Shown: one piece after another, positions 5,740 through 12,562 of the stretch
Layout of the letters: every line of letters starts with the position of its first letter
How positions within the stretch are numbered: position 1 is the stretch's first letter
From: Pseudomonadota bacterium
Lineage (GTDB): Bacteria > Pseudomonadota > Alphaproteobacteria > Rhizobiales > Hyphomicrobiaceae
Reading direction: 5' to 3'
Length of the DNA: 12,681 bases
Assembly (NCBI GenBank): GCA_023410905.1
Contig: JAEYPL010000328.1
Span: 1-12,681 of the forward strand
The notes under the pieces: generated by a model
What the model was told of the DNA's origin: nothing
The model's database searches: none
What the model saw: the letters and a program-made list of their open reading frames with translations, nothing else
Program-made: the position numbers and the translations under genes

Positions 5740-6711
5740 CTATCCCCACAACTCACGCTCCGGAGGCATGACACGCGAGCCGGGATACGTGAGCCCATGC
5801 GGCCGATCACGCGCGAGCAGCAATGGCCCATCCAGATCCGTCCAATCGGCAGCCTGCGCGACGATCGTTGCCGGCGCCATGGCGAGCGAGGTGCCGAGCA
5901 TACAGCCGACCATAATCTTGAAGCCGAGGCGCCGCGCTTCGGCGGACATCGCGAGCGCGCCCGTCAATCCGCCCGTCTTATCGAGCTTGATGTTCACCGC
6001 ATCGTAGCGGTCGCGTAGTGCAGCGAGCCCGTCGATCGTGTGCGCAGACTCGTCAGCGCAAACGGGCACGGCACGCTTTACGTGCGCGAGCGCGCTATCG
6101 TTATCGGCGTGCAGCGGTTGTTCGATGAGCTCGAAACCAGACTCGGCGGCGATCGCGAGCAGCATCTCCAACTCATCGGGTTTCCATGCTTCGTTCGCAT
6201 CCGCGACGAGCCGCGCATCAGGACGCGCAGCGCGGATTGCGCGCATACGTTCGGCATCCGCGTCGCCACCACCGAGCTTGATCTTGAGCAGCGCGTGCTG
6301 TCGCGCATCGCGCGCACGCTTGGCCATGACTTCTGGCGTGTTGAGACTCAGCGTGTAGCAGGTCAGCGGCAGATCATAAGCGCCGAGACCGGCGAGCTCC
6401 CAAGCACGACGCCCGGTGCTCTTCGCCTCGATGTCCCAGAGTGCACAATCGATGGCATTGCGCGCGGCGCCCGGTGGCAGCACATGGCCGAGCGCCTCGC
6501 GCGACGCGATCGCGCCCACTCGTTCGATTGCCGCGACGACACCCTCGACCGTCTCGCCATAACGCGCATAGGGCACGCACTCGCCGCGCCCGACGATGTC
6601 GTTACGCCGCGCCTCGACGAGCACGACGACGGCTTCCGTCCGCGCACCACGCGAGATGGTGAAGTCGCCGTCGATCGGCCAGCGTTCGACTTTCGCGCTG
6701 AGCGCTATCAT
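5740..6711 (-). CDS. Dipeptide epimerase (enolase superfamily, Ala-Glu-epimerase-like)
   Basis: Enolase-superfamily protein of the muconate-lactonising subgroup, 323 residues. Catalytic lysines are K143 and K145 in LLKIKLGGGD; metal ligands are D171 (VADANEAW), E197 (LIEQPL) and D220 (CADES); the second catalytic lysine is K242 (VNIKLDKTGG). A DLD motif at 292-294 (TDLDGPLLL) corresponds to the DxD that binds the dipeptide amino group in L-Ala-D/L-Glu epimerases (family knowledge), supporting dipeptide rather than muconate chemistry. The likely role is epimerising L-Ala-D-Glu from peptidoglycan recycling or related dipeptides; the exact substrate is uncertain. The frame is open further upstream into the neighbouring gene, but homology begins at the ATG at 6711 (MIALSAKVERWPI). 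It starts 5 bases after the stop of the CoA-lyase gene, with which it is probably co-transcribed. Confidence 0.88.
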   Translation of the reverse strand: MIALSAKVERWPIDGDFTISRGARTEAVVVLVEARRNDIVGRGECVPYARYGETVEGVVAAIERVGAIASREALGHVLPPGAARNAIDCALWDIEAKSTGRRAWELAGLGAYDLPLTCYTLSLNTPEVMAKRARDARQHALLKIKLGGGDADAERMRAIRAARPDARLVADANEAWKPDELEMLLAIAAESGFELIEQPLHADNDSALAHVKRAVPVCADESAHTIDGLAALRDRYDAVNIKLDKTGGLTGALAMSAEARRLGFKIMVGCMLGTSLAMAPATIVAQAADWTDLDGPLLLARDRPHGLTYPGSRVMPPERELWG

Positions 6712-6716
6712 GGGCT

Positions 6717-7595
6717 TCAGCCACGACTCGCAATGGCATCCGCGATGGCGACCGTCTTCCGCGCCATATCCGCGTGCAGCAGCTCGATCATGCGGCCTTC
6801 GAGATTGATCACGCCCTTGCCCTTGTTCTCGGGCTGGTCGAACGCCGCGATGATCTTGCGCGCGAACTCGACCTCTGCGGCCGGCGGCGAGAACACCTCG
6901 TTGGCGAGCGCGATCTGATCGGGATGGATGAGTGTCTTGCCGTCGAAGCCGAGCATCCGGCCCTGCCGGCACTCCTTCGCGTAGCCGTCCATATCGCGGA
7001 AGTTGTTATAGACGCCGTCGAGGATCGTGAGGCCATGCGCGCGCGCTGCGGTGAGTGCCGCCGAAAGCCAATAGAGCGCCGATGTGCGCTCGCCATCGAG
7101 AATGGCGCCCGTCTCCTTGATGAGATCGTTGAGACCGAGCACGAGAACCGCGAGACGTGAACCTGCATGGCGCGCGGCACCAGCGATCTCGTCGGCCTTC
7201 AGGATGGCGATGGGCGTCTCGATCATGGCCCAGAGCTGCATGGCTTCGCTCGCACCCGCCTGACGCATGGCCGCCGAGGCGCGCGCGATGTCGTCGCCGC
7301 TCGCCGCCTTTGGAATGAGGATAGCGTCCGGGCCAGCTGCCACAGCAGTCTTGAGGTCTTCGCTGCCCCAGGGCGTGTCGAGGCCGTTCACGCGAATCAC
7401 CAGCTCGCGCGGGCCATAGCCGCCGGCCTTCACCGCATCCGTCACGCGGGTGCGCGCCTCGGTCTTGGCGTCGGGAGCGACTGCATCCTCGAGATCGAGG
7501 ATCAGGGAATCGGCCGGTAGGGTCTTGGCCTTTTCGAGGGCGCGGGCATTGGCACCCGGCATGTAGAGGACGCTGCGGCGCGGGCGCACGGTCAT
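6717..7595 (-). CDS. CoA ester lyase, HpcH/HpaI aldolase / citrate lyase beta family
   Basis: CitE-like protein of 292 residues with a TIM-barrel fold. Signatures: RSVLYMPGANARALEKA (7-23), LILDLEDAVAPDAK (31-44), substrate-binding Arg in VIRVNG (66-71), IPKA (94-97), metal-ligand Glu in MIETP (124-128), GLNDL (154-158), and GFDGKTLIHPDQI (216-228). Stand-alone members cleave or form (3S)-malyl-CoA, citramalyl-CoA or similar esters, or act as thioesterases; no citrate lyase alpha or gamma subunit is nearby, so fermentative citrate lyase is unlikely. I choose the ATG at 7595 because GGAG lies 6 bases before it; for the in-frame ATG at 7601 the same GGAG would touch the start codon. It is first of a two-gene - strand unit and divergent from the transporter gene, with about 216 bases between. 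Confidence 0.88.
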   Translation of the reverse strand: MTVRPRRSVLYMPGANARALEKAKTLPADSLILDLEDAVAPDAKTEARTRVTDAVKAGGYGPRELVIRVNGLDTPWGSEDLKTAVAAGPDAILIPKAASGDDIARASAAMRQAGASEAMQLWAMIETPIAILKADEIAGAARHAGSRLAVLVLGLNDLIKETGAILDGERTSALYWLSAALTAARAHGLTILDGVYNNFRDMDGYAKECRQGRMLGFDGKTLIHPDQIALANEVFSPPAAEVEFARKIIAAFDQPENKGKGVINLEGRMIELLHADMARKTVAIADAIASRG

Positions 7596-7811
7596 TGGCA
7601 TCTCCGAAGCTCATGGATCGTGATTGTTATCGCGCGCGTTTTCCACACGTGCAACGGTCGGTGTTGGCGCCGCGTTGTGCGGACTGGTATTGGCTGGTTG
7701 AATTTCGGGCGATCCTCTTCCGGGCGCGACGCTGCACCACAGAGAGACCTGACCACTTCGGGCGTATGCACCGACTTCCCCCGCGCTCTCACCTCGAAGG
7801 CTCAAGCGCGC

Positions 7812-8729
7812 ATGAGCGTCTACCTCCCGATCGCTGAACTCGCCATCGGCCTGCATGTGCTGATCGCGCTCGGGCTGGTGGTCGGCTTTCTCTCGGGCAT
7901 GTTCGGCATCGGCGGCGGTTTCATTACGACGCCGTTTCTGATCTTCCTCGGCGTGCCGCCGGCCATCGCGGTCGGAACGGGTGCGAGCCAGGTCGTGGCC
8001 TCGTCCGTCTCGGGCGCCATTGCGCATTGGCAGCGCGGCAATGTCGATCTCCGCATGGGCCTGCTGCTCATCGCCGGTGGCGTCGTCGGCGCGACGGCCG
8101 GCATTCTGTTCCAGCGCGTGCTCAAGGCCGCTGGCCAGCTCGATTTCTTCATTGCCATGGCTTATGTGCTCCTGCTCGGCACGGTCGGCGGGCTCATGCT
8201 TGTCGAAAGCATTCGCACCATCCGTCAGACGACGGGGCCGGTGAAGAGCACGAGCCGTCGTGGCGGCCAGCACATTTGGGTCCAGCGCCTGCCCGTGAAG
8301 CTGCGCTTCCAGACGGCCAAGCTTTATATGAGCGCTATCCCACCGGTGCTCATCGGCGCCGCCGTTGGCTTGCTGACAGCGATCATGGGTGTCGGCGGCG
8401 GCTTCATGCTCGTACCGGCGCTGATCTACCTGCTGCGCGTGCCGACGCGCGTCGTCATCGGCACGTCGCAGTTTCAGGTCGTCTTCATCACCGCCTTCGC
8501 GACACTGCTGCAGGCGACGACAAATTTCTCGGTGGATCTGCTGTTGGCTGCACCGCTCATGATCGCCGGAGTCTTCGGCGCGCAGTACGGCGTCAGGGCA
8601 AGCCAGCGTCTGAAGGCCGAACAGCTTAGAGCGCTTCTAGCCATTCTCGTGCTCGCGGTGGCCATTCGTCTGGCGTTCGGGCTGGTCATCGTGCCCGATG
8701 AGCTTTATGAACTCGACGACCGTCCGTAA
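7812..8729 (+). CDS. TSUP transporter (sulfite exporter TauE/SafE family)
   Basis: Inner-membrane protein of 305 residues with about eight hydrophobic segments and the internal duplication typical of TSUP transporters. Repeat 1 holds GFLSGMFGIGGGF with TTPFL (25-43), repeat 2 GLLTAIMGVGGGF with VPAL (186-204), and each is followed by a GTSQ/GTGASQ helix (56-60 and 217-220). A hydrophilic loop (about 136-170, rich in Arg, Ser and Thr) separates the halves. Family members export or import sulfite, sulfoacetate, sulfonates or other small organic acids. The start at 7812 fits the first membrane segment; the open frame continues upstream to 7620 but that part has no membrane or family character. 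It is followed after 135 bases by an aldehyde dehydrogenase gene on the same strand. Confidence 0.9.
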   Translation: MSVYLPIAELAIGLHVLIALGLVVGFLSGMFGIGGGFITTPFLIFLGVPPAIAVGTGASQVVASSVSGAIAHWQRGNVDLRMGLLLIAGGVVGATAGILFQRVLKAAGQLDFFIAMAYVLLLGTVGGLMLVESIRTIRQTTGPVKSTSRRGGQHIWVQRLPVKLRFQTAKLYMSAIPPVLIGAAVGLLTAIMGVGGGFMLVPALIYLLRVPTRVVIGTSQFQVVFITAFATLLQATTNFSVDLLLAAPLMIAGVFGAQYGVRASQRLKAEQLRALLAILVLAVAIRLAFGLVIVPDELYELDDRP

Positions 8730-8750
8730 GAGGCGAGACCCGTGCGGGCC

Positions 8751-8764
8751 GGTCAGGCCTGACC
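8751..8764. promoter_or_regulatory. 14-bp perfect palindrome between transporter and dehydrogenase genes
   Basis: GGTCAGGCCTGACC is a perfect palindrome 22 bases after the transporter stop and about 100 bases before the dehydrogenase start. It has no following T-tract, so it is not a good terminator. Position and symmetry suit an operator for a dimeric regulator of the dehydrogenase gene, but no regulator gene is in the window. Confidence 0.35.
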
Positions 8765-8864
8765 TGCGCCAATCCGGCGCCGAAAACCGGGAAACTCCTT
8801 GCCTGGAAGCATCCCGAACCGTTATGTCAAGCCATATATATCGCGTTGCCCTGAAGGAGCAATC

Positions 8865-10301
8865 ATGACCGCTTACGAAACGCTCAATCACTACATTGAT
8901 GGACAGTGGGTTCAGCCGACGTCGGGCAAGTCGCAGGAGGTTATGAACCCCGCGAAAAACACACCGCTGGCGACGCTGGGTTTCGCCGGCCGTCCCGATC
9001 TCGACAAGGCGATCAAGGCTGCCGAGAAGGGCTTTGCGACCTGGCGCAAGGTTTCGGCTTTCGAGCGTTCGGGCATCCTGCGCAAGGCGGCGAACCTCGT
9101 GCGTGAGCGCGCTGATGACATCGCCCGCGTGCTCACCATGGAGCAGGGCAAGATTCTCGCCGAAGCCAAGATGGAAGTGATGTCGGGCGCCGACGTCATC
9201 GATTGGTTCGCTGAGGAAGGAAGGCGCGCCTACGGCCGCATCATTCCGGCCCGCGCCGATGGCGTGCGCAACATGATCATCCAGGAGCCGATCGGCGTCA
9301 CCGCCGGTTTCGCGCCGTGGAACTTCCCCGTCACGCAGGCCGTGCGCAAGATTGCGGCTTCGCTGGCAGCCGGCTGCTCGATCATCCTGAAGTGCCCGGA
9401 AGAGACGCCAGGCTCGCCGATCGGCCTCGTGCGCTGCTTCCATGATGCGGGCGTTCCCGCAGGCGTGCTCAATCTCGTCTATGGCGTGCCGGCGGAGATC
9501 TCCGAGTACCTGATCCCGCATCCGTCGATCCGCAAGATCTCGTTCACCGGCTCGGTGCCGGTTGGCAAGCATCTCGCCTCGATGGCCGGTCTGCACATGA
9601 AGCGCGCGACCATGGAACTCGGCGGCCACGCGCCCGTGATGATCTTCGACGACGTCGACACGGATGCCGTTGCGTCGCTGACCTCGGGCCTCAAGTACCG
9701 CAATGCCGGTCAGGTCTGCATCTCGCCGACGCGCTTCTTCGTGCACGAGAAGGCCTACGACAAGTTCGTCGGCAAGTTCATCGATCTCGCCAAGGGCATC
9801 AAGGTCGGTGACGGTCTCGATGCCGACAGCAAGATGGGTGCGCTCGCCAATCCGCGCCGCGTCAATGCGATGGAGTCGATCATCGCCGACGTTCGCGAGA
9901 AGGGCGGCAAGGTACAGGCCGGCGGCAATCGCATCGGCAACCAGGGCAACTTCTTCGAGCCGACGGTCGTAACAGACGTTCCGGCCAACGCCCGCATCCT
10001 TTCCGAGGAGCCGTTCGGCCCCGTCGCGGTGATGATCCGCTTCAAGGATACGGACGAGATGCTCAAGGAGGCGAACAGCCTGCCGTTCGGTCTCGCGAGC
10101 TACGCCTTCACGCACGATGCCAAGACGGCGACCAAGCTCGCCGACAACATCGACGCGGGCATGCTCACGATCAACCATCAGGGCCTCGCGCTCCCCGAGA
10201 TGCCGTTCGGCGGCATCAAGGATTCGGGCTACGGCCACGAGGGCGGCACCGAGGGCCTGCAGGTCTACATGGTGCAGAAGATCGTCAGCCAGCTCGGCTG
10301 A
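8865..10301 (+). CDS. NAD(P)-dependent aldehyde dehydrogenase, succinate-semialdehyde dehydrogenase type
   Basis: Aldehyde dehydrogenase of 478 residues, full length for the family. Landmarks: PWNFP (151-155, oxyanion-hole N153), cofactor-binding K176 in ILKCPEETPGSP, FTGS (227-230), general base E251 in MELGGHAP, catalytic C285 in NAGQVCISPTR, EEPFGPV (381-387) and PFGGIKDSGYGHEGG (447-461). The pattern is closest to succinate-semialdehyde and related semialdehyde dehydrogenases, which oxidise the aldehyde to the acid with NAD(P). Substrate and cofactor are not certain; KCPEETP replaces the more usual KPSEETP. The start at 8865 is supported by AAGGAG five bases before the ATG. An AT-rich TATATAT at about 8835-8841 could be part of a promoter, but I cannot pair it with a -35 element. 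A hairpin terminator follows the gene. Confidence 0.9.
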   Translation: MTAYETLNHYIDGQWVQPTSGKSQEVMNPAKNTPLATLGFAGRPDLDKAIKAAEKGFATWRKVSAFERSGILRKAANLVRERADDIARVLTMEQGKILAEAKMEVMSGADVIDWFAEEGRRAYGRIIPARADGVRNMIIQEPIGVTAGFAPWNFPVTQAVRKIAASLAAGCSIILKCPEETPGSPIGLVRCFHDAGVPAGVLNLVYGVPAEISEYLIPHPSIRKISFTGSVPVGKHLASMAGLHMKRATMELGGHAPVMIFDDVDTDAVASLTSGLKYRNAGQVCISPTRFFVHEKAYDKFVGKFIDLAKGIKVGDGLDADSKMGALANPRRVNAMESIIADVREKGGKVQAGGNRIGNQGNFFEPTVVTDVPANARILSEEPFGPVAVMIRFKDTDEMLKEANSLPFGLASYAFTHDAKTATKLADNIDAGMLTINHQGLALPEMPFGGIKDSGYGHEGGTEGLQVYMVQKIVSQLG

Positions 10302-10331
10302 TCGCGTCTCGCTTCACTGCAAGAATCTACG

Positions 10332-10368
10332 ACGGGGTCGGGCTCAGCTCGGCCCCGTTTACATTTTC
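10332..10368 (+). terminator. Hairpin terminator after the aldehyde dehydrogenase gene
   Basis: ACGGGGTCG (10332-10340) pairs with CGGCCCCGT (10350-10358), a 9-bp stem with one G-T wobble, followed by a T-rich run (TTTACATTTTC). It lies 30 bases after the dehydrogenase stop. The right arm touches the last codons of the convergent DUF599 gene, so the same stem may also end that - strand transcript, though no T-run follows on that side. Confidence 0.72.
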
Positions 10369-11039
10369 TCGCCGAACAGCAGTCGCCGCGAGCGCGAGAG
10401 GAAGTCGCGCCGGATCAGGATCGTGAGCACCCACACGCTCGCAATCATGAACGCAAACGGGTGATAGAACCACGCGAGTGCAGCGATCGCGGCATAGAAT
10501 GCGCGAAGCCCGCTGTTTGAATGCTCGCCGGCAATGCCGATCAGGCGCGCGGTTCTGAGCGCGTGCTCGTCACATTCCGCTTGATTGCTGCCGTTCGCGA
10601 TCGGGGTCGCACCGATCATGATCGCGGTGTAGTGCGCGAGCCGGAAGGCCCATGCGAACTTGAAAAACGCGTAGATGAAGATCGTGATCAGCAGGATCAG
10701 CTTCATTTCCCACACGACCGGCGTCGATTGCGCCGCATAGGGCAGGCGCTCGAACAGCTTCTGCACCTGATCGCCCGATCCGATCATCGCTGCCAAGCCG
10801 CCGATGCCGATCGCCGATGTCGAGGCGAAGAACGCATTACCCTGCGAGAGCGAGGCCAGCAGCTGCGCATCGACGATCCTGACGTCGCGCGCCGCCATGT
10901 TCTGCATCCAGGCGACGCGCTGCGCCTGCACTGCGCCGACGATGCTGCGGTCCACGAGCGGCCGGTAACCCGTAATGATGTGATAGCCGCCGATCAGAAC
11001 CACGAAGGTGATGAAGGCAATCAGGTCGAGCGACAGCAT
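10359..11039 (-). CDS. DUF599 family membrane protein
   Basis: Inner-membrane protein of 226 residues with hydrophobic segments at about 3-23, 72-88, 112-138 and 178-208. Features fit DUF599: an Arg-rich loop after the first segment with VAWMQNMAARDVRIVDAQLLASL (42-64), then QGNAFFASTSAIGIGGLAAMIG (66-87) and a C-terminal FYHPFAF/ILIRRDFLS region. The biochemical role of the family is unknown to me. It begins 6 bases after the stop of the NnrU-family gene, with a GAGG motif just before the ATG, so it is the last gene of the trmD operon. It converges on the dehydrogenase gene. Confidence 0.88.
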   Translation of the reverse strand: MLSLDLIAFITFVVLIGGYHIITGYRPLVDRSIVGAVQAQRVAWMQNMAARDVRIVDAQLLASLSQGNAFFASTSAIGIGGLAAMIGSGDQVQKLFERLPYAAQSTPVVWEMKLILLITIFIYAFFKFAWAFRLAHYTAIMIGATPIANGSNQAECDEHALRTARLIGIAGEHSNSGLRAFYAAIAALAWFYHPFAFMIASVWVLTILIRRDFLSRSRRLLFGEKM

Positions 11040-11045
11040 GAAACC

Positions 11046-11615
11046 TCAGGAGATGATCGGCACGCCGATGAGCAAAGTGTGCCCACGCGTCAGCATGAAG
11101 GCATAGGCGAGCAGGCCGATAACGAGTGCGATGATGTCATTGCGCACGGGACCGCTCTTGATCGGCAGCGCGCGCCGCTTCGCGGAAATGCGGTCATAGA
11201 CCGCCCAAGACAGTAGTGCGCCGAACAGAATGAAATTCGCGAGCCGCGCCGAGACGAGTAGATGCGCGAATGCCCAGAGCTTCACCGACAGCAGCATGGG
11301 ATGTTTCACGGCCGCACTGATGCGCCCCGGCAGGTAAGCCGCCGCCAGCAGCACGAACACCGGCAGCATGAGCGTCATGGTGACATGACGCGTCCAGCGC
11401 GGCGGATCCCAAAGCATTGGATTGCCGCTCGCCGCGTATCTTGCCTGCCCGAAGCCGTAGACGATCAGCGCGAGACCGACGAACGCCACGAGCGTGAACA
11501 GACCCTTGTAGGCGCCCTCGCCGAAGCGCGCCGTGAGATTGCCGCGCGTGCTTGGACATGTCGGCACGAGATGGATGCCGATGAAGACCGCGAGGCCGAG
11601 AACGAGCGGGATCAT
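11046..11615 (-). CDS. NnrU family membrane protein
   Basis: A 189-residue polytopic protein with hydrophobic segments at about 2-18, 39-55, 78-96, 112-140 and 158-188. Family signatures include GIHLVP near the N-terminus, TRGNLTARFGEGAYKGLFTL (23-42), LWDPPRWTRH (68-77) and KHPMLLSVKLWAFAHLL (104-120). NnrU was first noticed near nitrite and nitric-oxide reductase genes in denitrifiers, and the family is related to membrane methyltransferase/isomerase folds (family knowledge); no denitrification gene is present here, so a nitrogen-oxide role is not supported. The start at 11615 is supported by AAGGAG seven bases upstream; that Shine-Dalgarno overlaps the TAA stop of trmD (TAAGGAG), which points to translational coupling. 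Confidence 0.9.
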   Translation of the reverse strand: MIPLVLGLAVFIGIHLVPTCPSTRGNLTARFGEGAYKGLFTLVAFVGLALIVYGFGQARYAASGNPMLWDPPRWTRHVTMTLMLPVFVLLAAAYLPGRISAAVKHPMLLSVKLWAFAHLLVSARLANFILFGALLSWAVYDRISAKRRALPIKSGPVRNDIIALVIGLLAYAFMLTRGHTLLIGVPIIS

Positions 11616-11626
11616 GTGCGTGCTCC

Positions 11627-12355
11627 TTAAGTCTTGGCCTTCGGGCTTCCGGTGATCAGATCGGGTCGGCGCTCGCGCGTCAGGCGTTCGGCCTCGGCGC
11701 GCCGCCACGCAGCAATGCGCTTGTGGTCGCCGGACAGCAGGATGTCCGGAATGGCGCGGCCTTCCCAGTCGCGCGGGCGCGTGTACTGGGGATATTCGAG
11801 CAGGCCGCTCTCGAAACTCTCCTCGCTCAGCGAGGCCTCGGCACCGAGCACGCCCGGCAGCAACCGCACGCACGCATCGATCAGTACCATGGCCGCCAGC
11901 TCGCCGCCCGAGAGCACATAATCGCCGATCGAGATCTCCTCGAGCCCGCGCGCCTCGATCACCCGCTCGTCCACCCCCTCGAACCGCCCCGCCAGCAGGA
12001 TCGCGCCCGGGCCTGCGGCCAGCTCGCGCACGCGCGCCTGCTTCAGCGGCCGCCCGCGCGGGCTCAGGTAGATGAGCGGCACGTCCGGCATATCCTCACG
12101 CGCATGATCGATGGCCGCACCCAGCACATCCGCGCGCATGACCATGCCCGCGCCGCCACCGGCCGGCGTATCGTCGATCGTGCGGTGCTTGGTGAGCCCG
12201 AAGTCGCGAATATCGACGCAATCGAACTGCCAGATGCCGTTCTCCAGCGCTGTGCCGACAAGCGATACGCCGAGCGGTCCCGGAAACATGTCCGGGAAGA
12301 TCGTCAGCACGCGCGCGTGCCAGGGCATGGTTTCTGATGTCGTGTCGGAATTCAT
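11627..12355 (-). CDS. trmD: tRNA (guanine(37)-N1)-methyltransferase TrmD
   Basis: Essential SPOUT (trefoil-knot) methyltransferase that uses S-adenosylmethionine to make m1G37 in tRNAs and so prevents +1 frameshifting. The 242-residue protein has GGGAGM (66-71), YLSPRGRPL (96-104), GRFEGVDERV (123-132), the knot motif ISIGDYVLSGGE (141-152), conserved R164 and LLEYPQYTRP (185-194). The residue aligned with catalytic Asp169 of E. coli/H. influenzae TrmD appears to be E179 (EESF instead of EDSF). The start is the ATG at 12355; an internal ATG at 12328 would also leave the core (VLTIFPDMF) intact, and neither has a strong ribosome binding site. Usual alphaproteobacterial neighbours rpsP, rimM and rplS are not seen; downstream are the NnrU-family and DUF599 genes, and upstream is a gene-free region. 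Confidence 0.96.
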   Translation of the reverse strand: MNSDTTSETMPWHARVLTIFPDMFPGPLGVSLVGTALENGIWQFDCVDIRDFGLTKHRTIDDTPAGGGAGMVMRADVLGAAIDHAREDMPDVPLIYLSPRGRPLKQARVRELAAGPGAILLAGRFEGVDERVIEARGLEEISIGDYVLSGGELAAMVLIDACVRLLPGVLGAEASLSEESFESGLLEYPQYTRPRDWEGRAIPDILLSGDHKRIAAWRRAEAERLTRERRPDLITGSPKAKT

Positions 12356-12362
12356 CTGTAAC

Positions 12363-12401
12363 CCGGATCAGTACGTACTTTGGAATGGTAACACGATCCG
12401 G
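12363..12401. promoter_or_regulatory. Inverted repeats just upstream of trmD
   Basis: CCGGATC (12363-12369) and GATCCGG (12395-12401) form a 7-bp inverted repeat around a 25-base centre that also contains the palindrome AGTACGTACT (12370-12379). It sits 8 bases upstream of the trmD start codon, so it may be in the leader or promoter of that gene. No confident -35/-10 pair is visible. It could be coincidental. Confidence 0.3.
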
Positions 12402-12469
12402 TGATCGCTGTTCGCGTCTTTGCCGTGCGTCGCGCCTTCAGCGCGAACAGGGCTGTCGCCCGTAACACA

Positions 12470-12508
12470 CGTCGTGCCGAAGGCGCGTGTCCTAGGCACG
12501 ACGGACAC
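12470..12508. other. Hairpin with alternative pairing in the trmD upstream region
   Basis: CGTCGTGCC (12470-12478) is complementary to GGCACGACG (12495-12503), a 9-bp stem with a 16-base loop. An alternative stem GTGTCC (12487-12492) with GGACAC (12503-12508) uses overlapping bases, so the two cannot form together. It may be part of a degraded intergenic repeat or a terminator for an upstream gene. No T-tract follows directly. Confidence 0.35.
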
Positions 12509-12562
12509 CCTCGCATCCCCGTTCTTTATGTATTTGGAGCGCGCTGCGCTCGCCGCAAGAAT

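Noticed and set aside
6717..7595. Citrate lyase beta subunit of a citrate lyase complex
   Set aside because: No alpha, gamma (acyl carrier) or accessory genes nearby; stand-alone CitE-like CoA ester lyase is the safer call.
8637..10238. 533-residue open frame antisense to the aldehyde dehydrogenase
   Set aside because: Shadow frame of a GC-rich gene; the + strand protein has all aldehyde dehydrogenase motifs.
11046..11615. Denitrification locus suggested by the NnrU family name
   Set aside because: No nitrite, nitric-oxide or nitrous-oxide reductase or NnrR-type regulator gene in the window; the gene belongs to the trmD operon.
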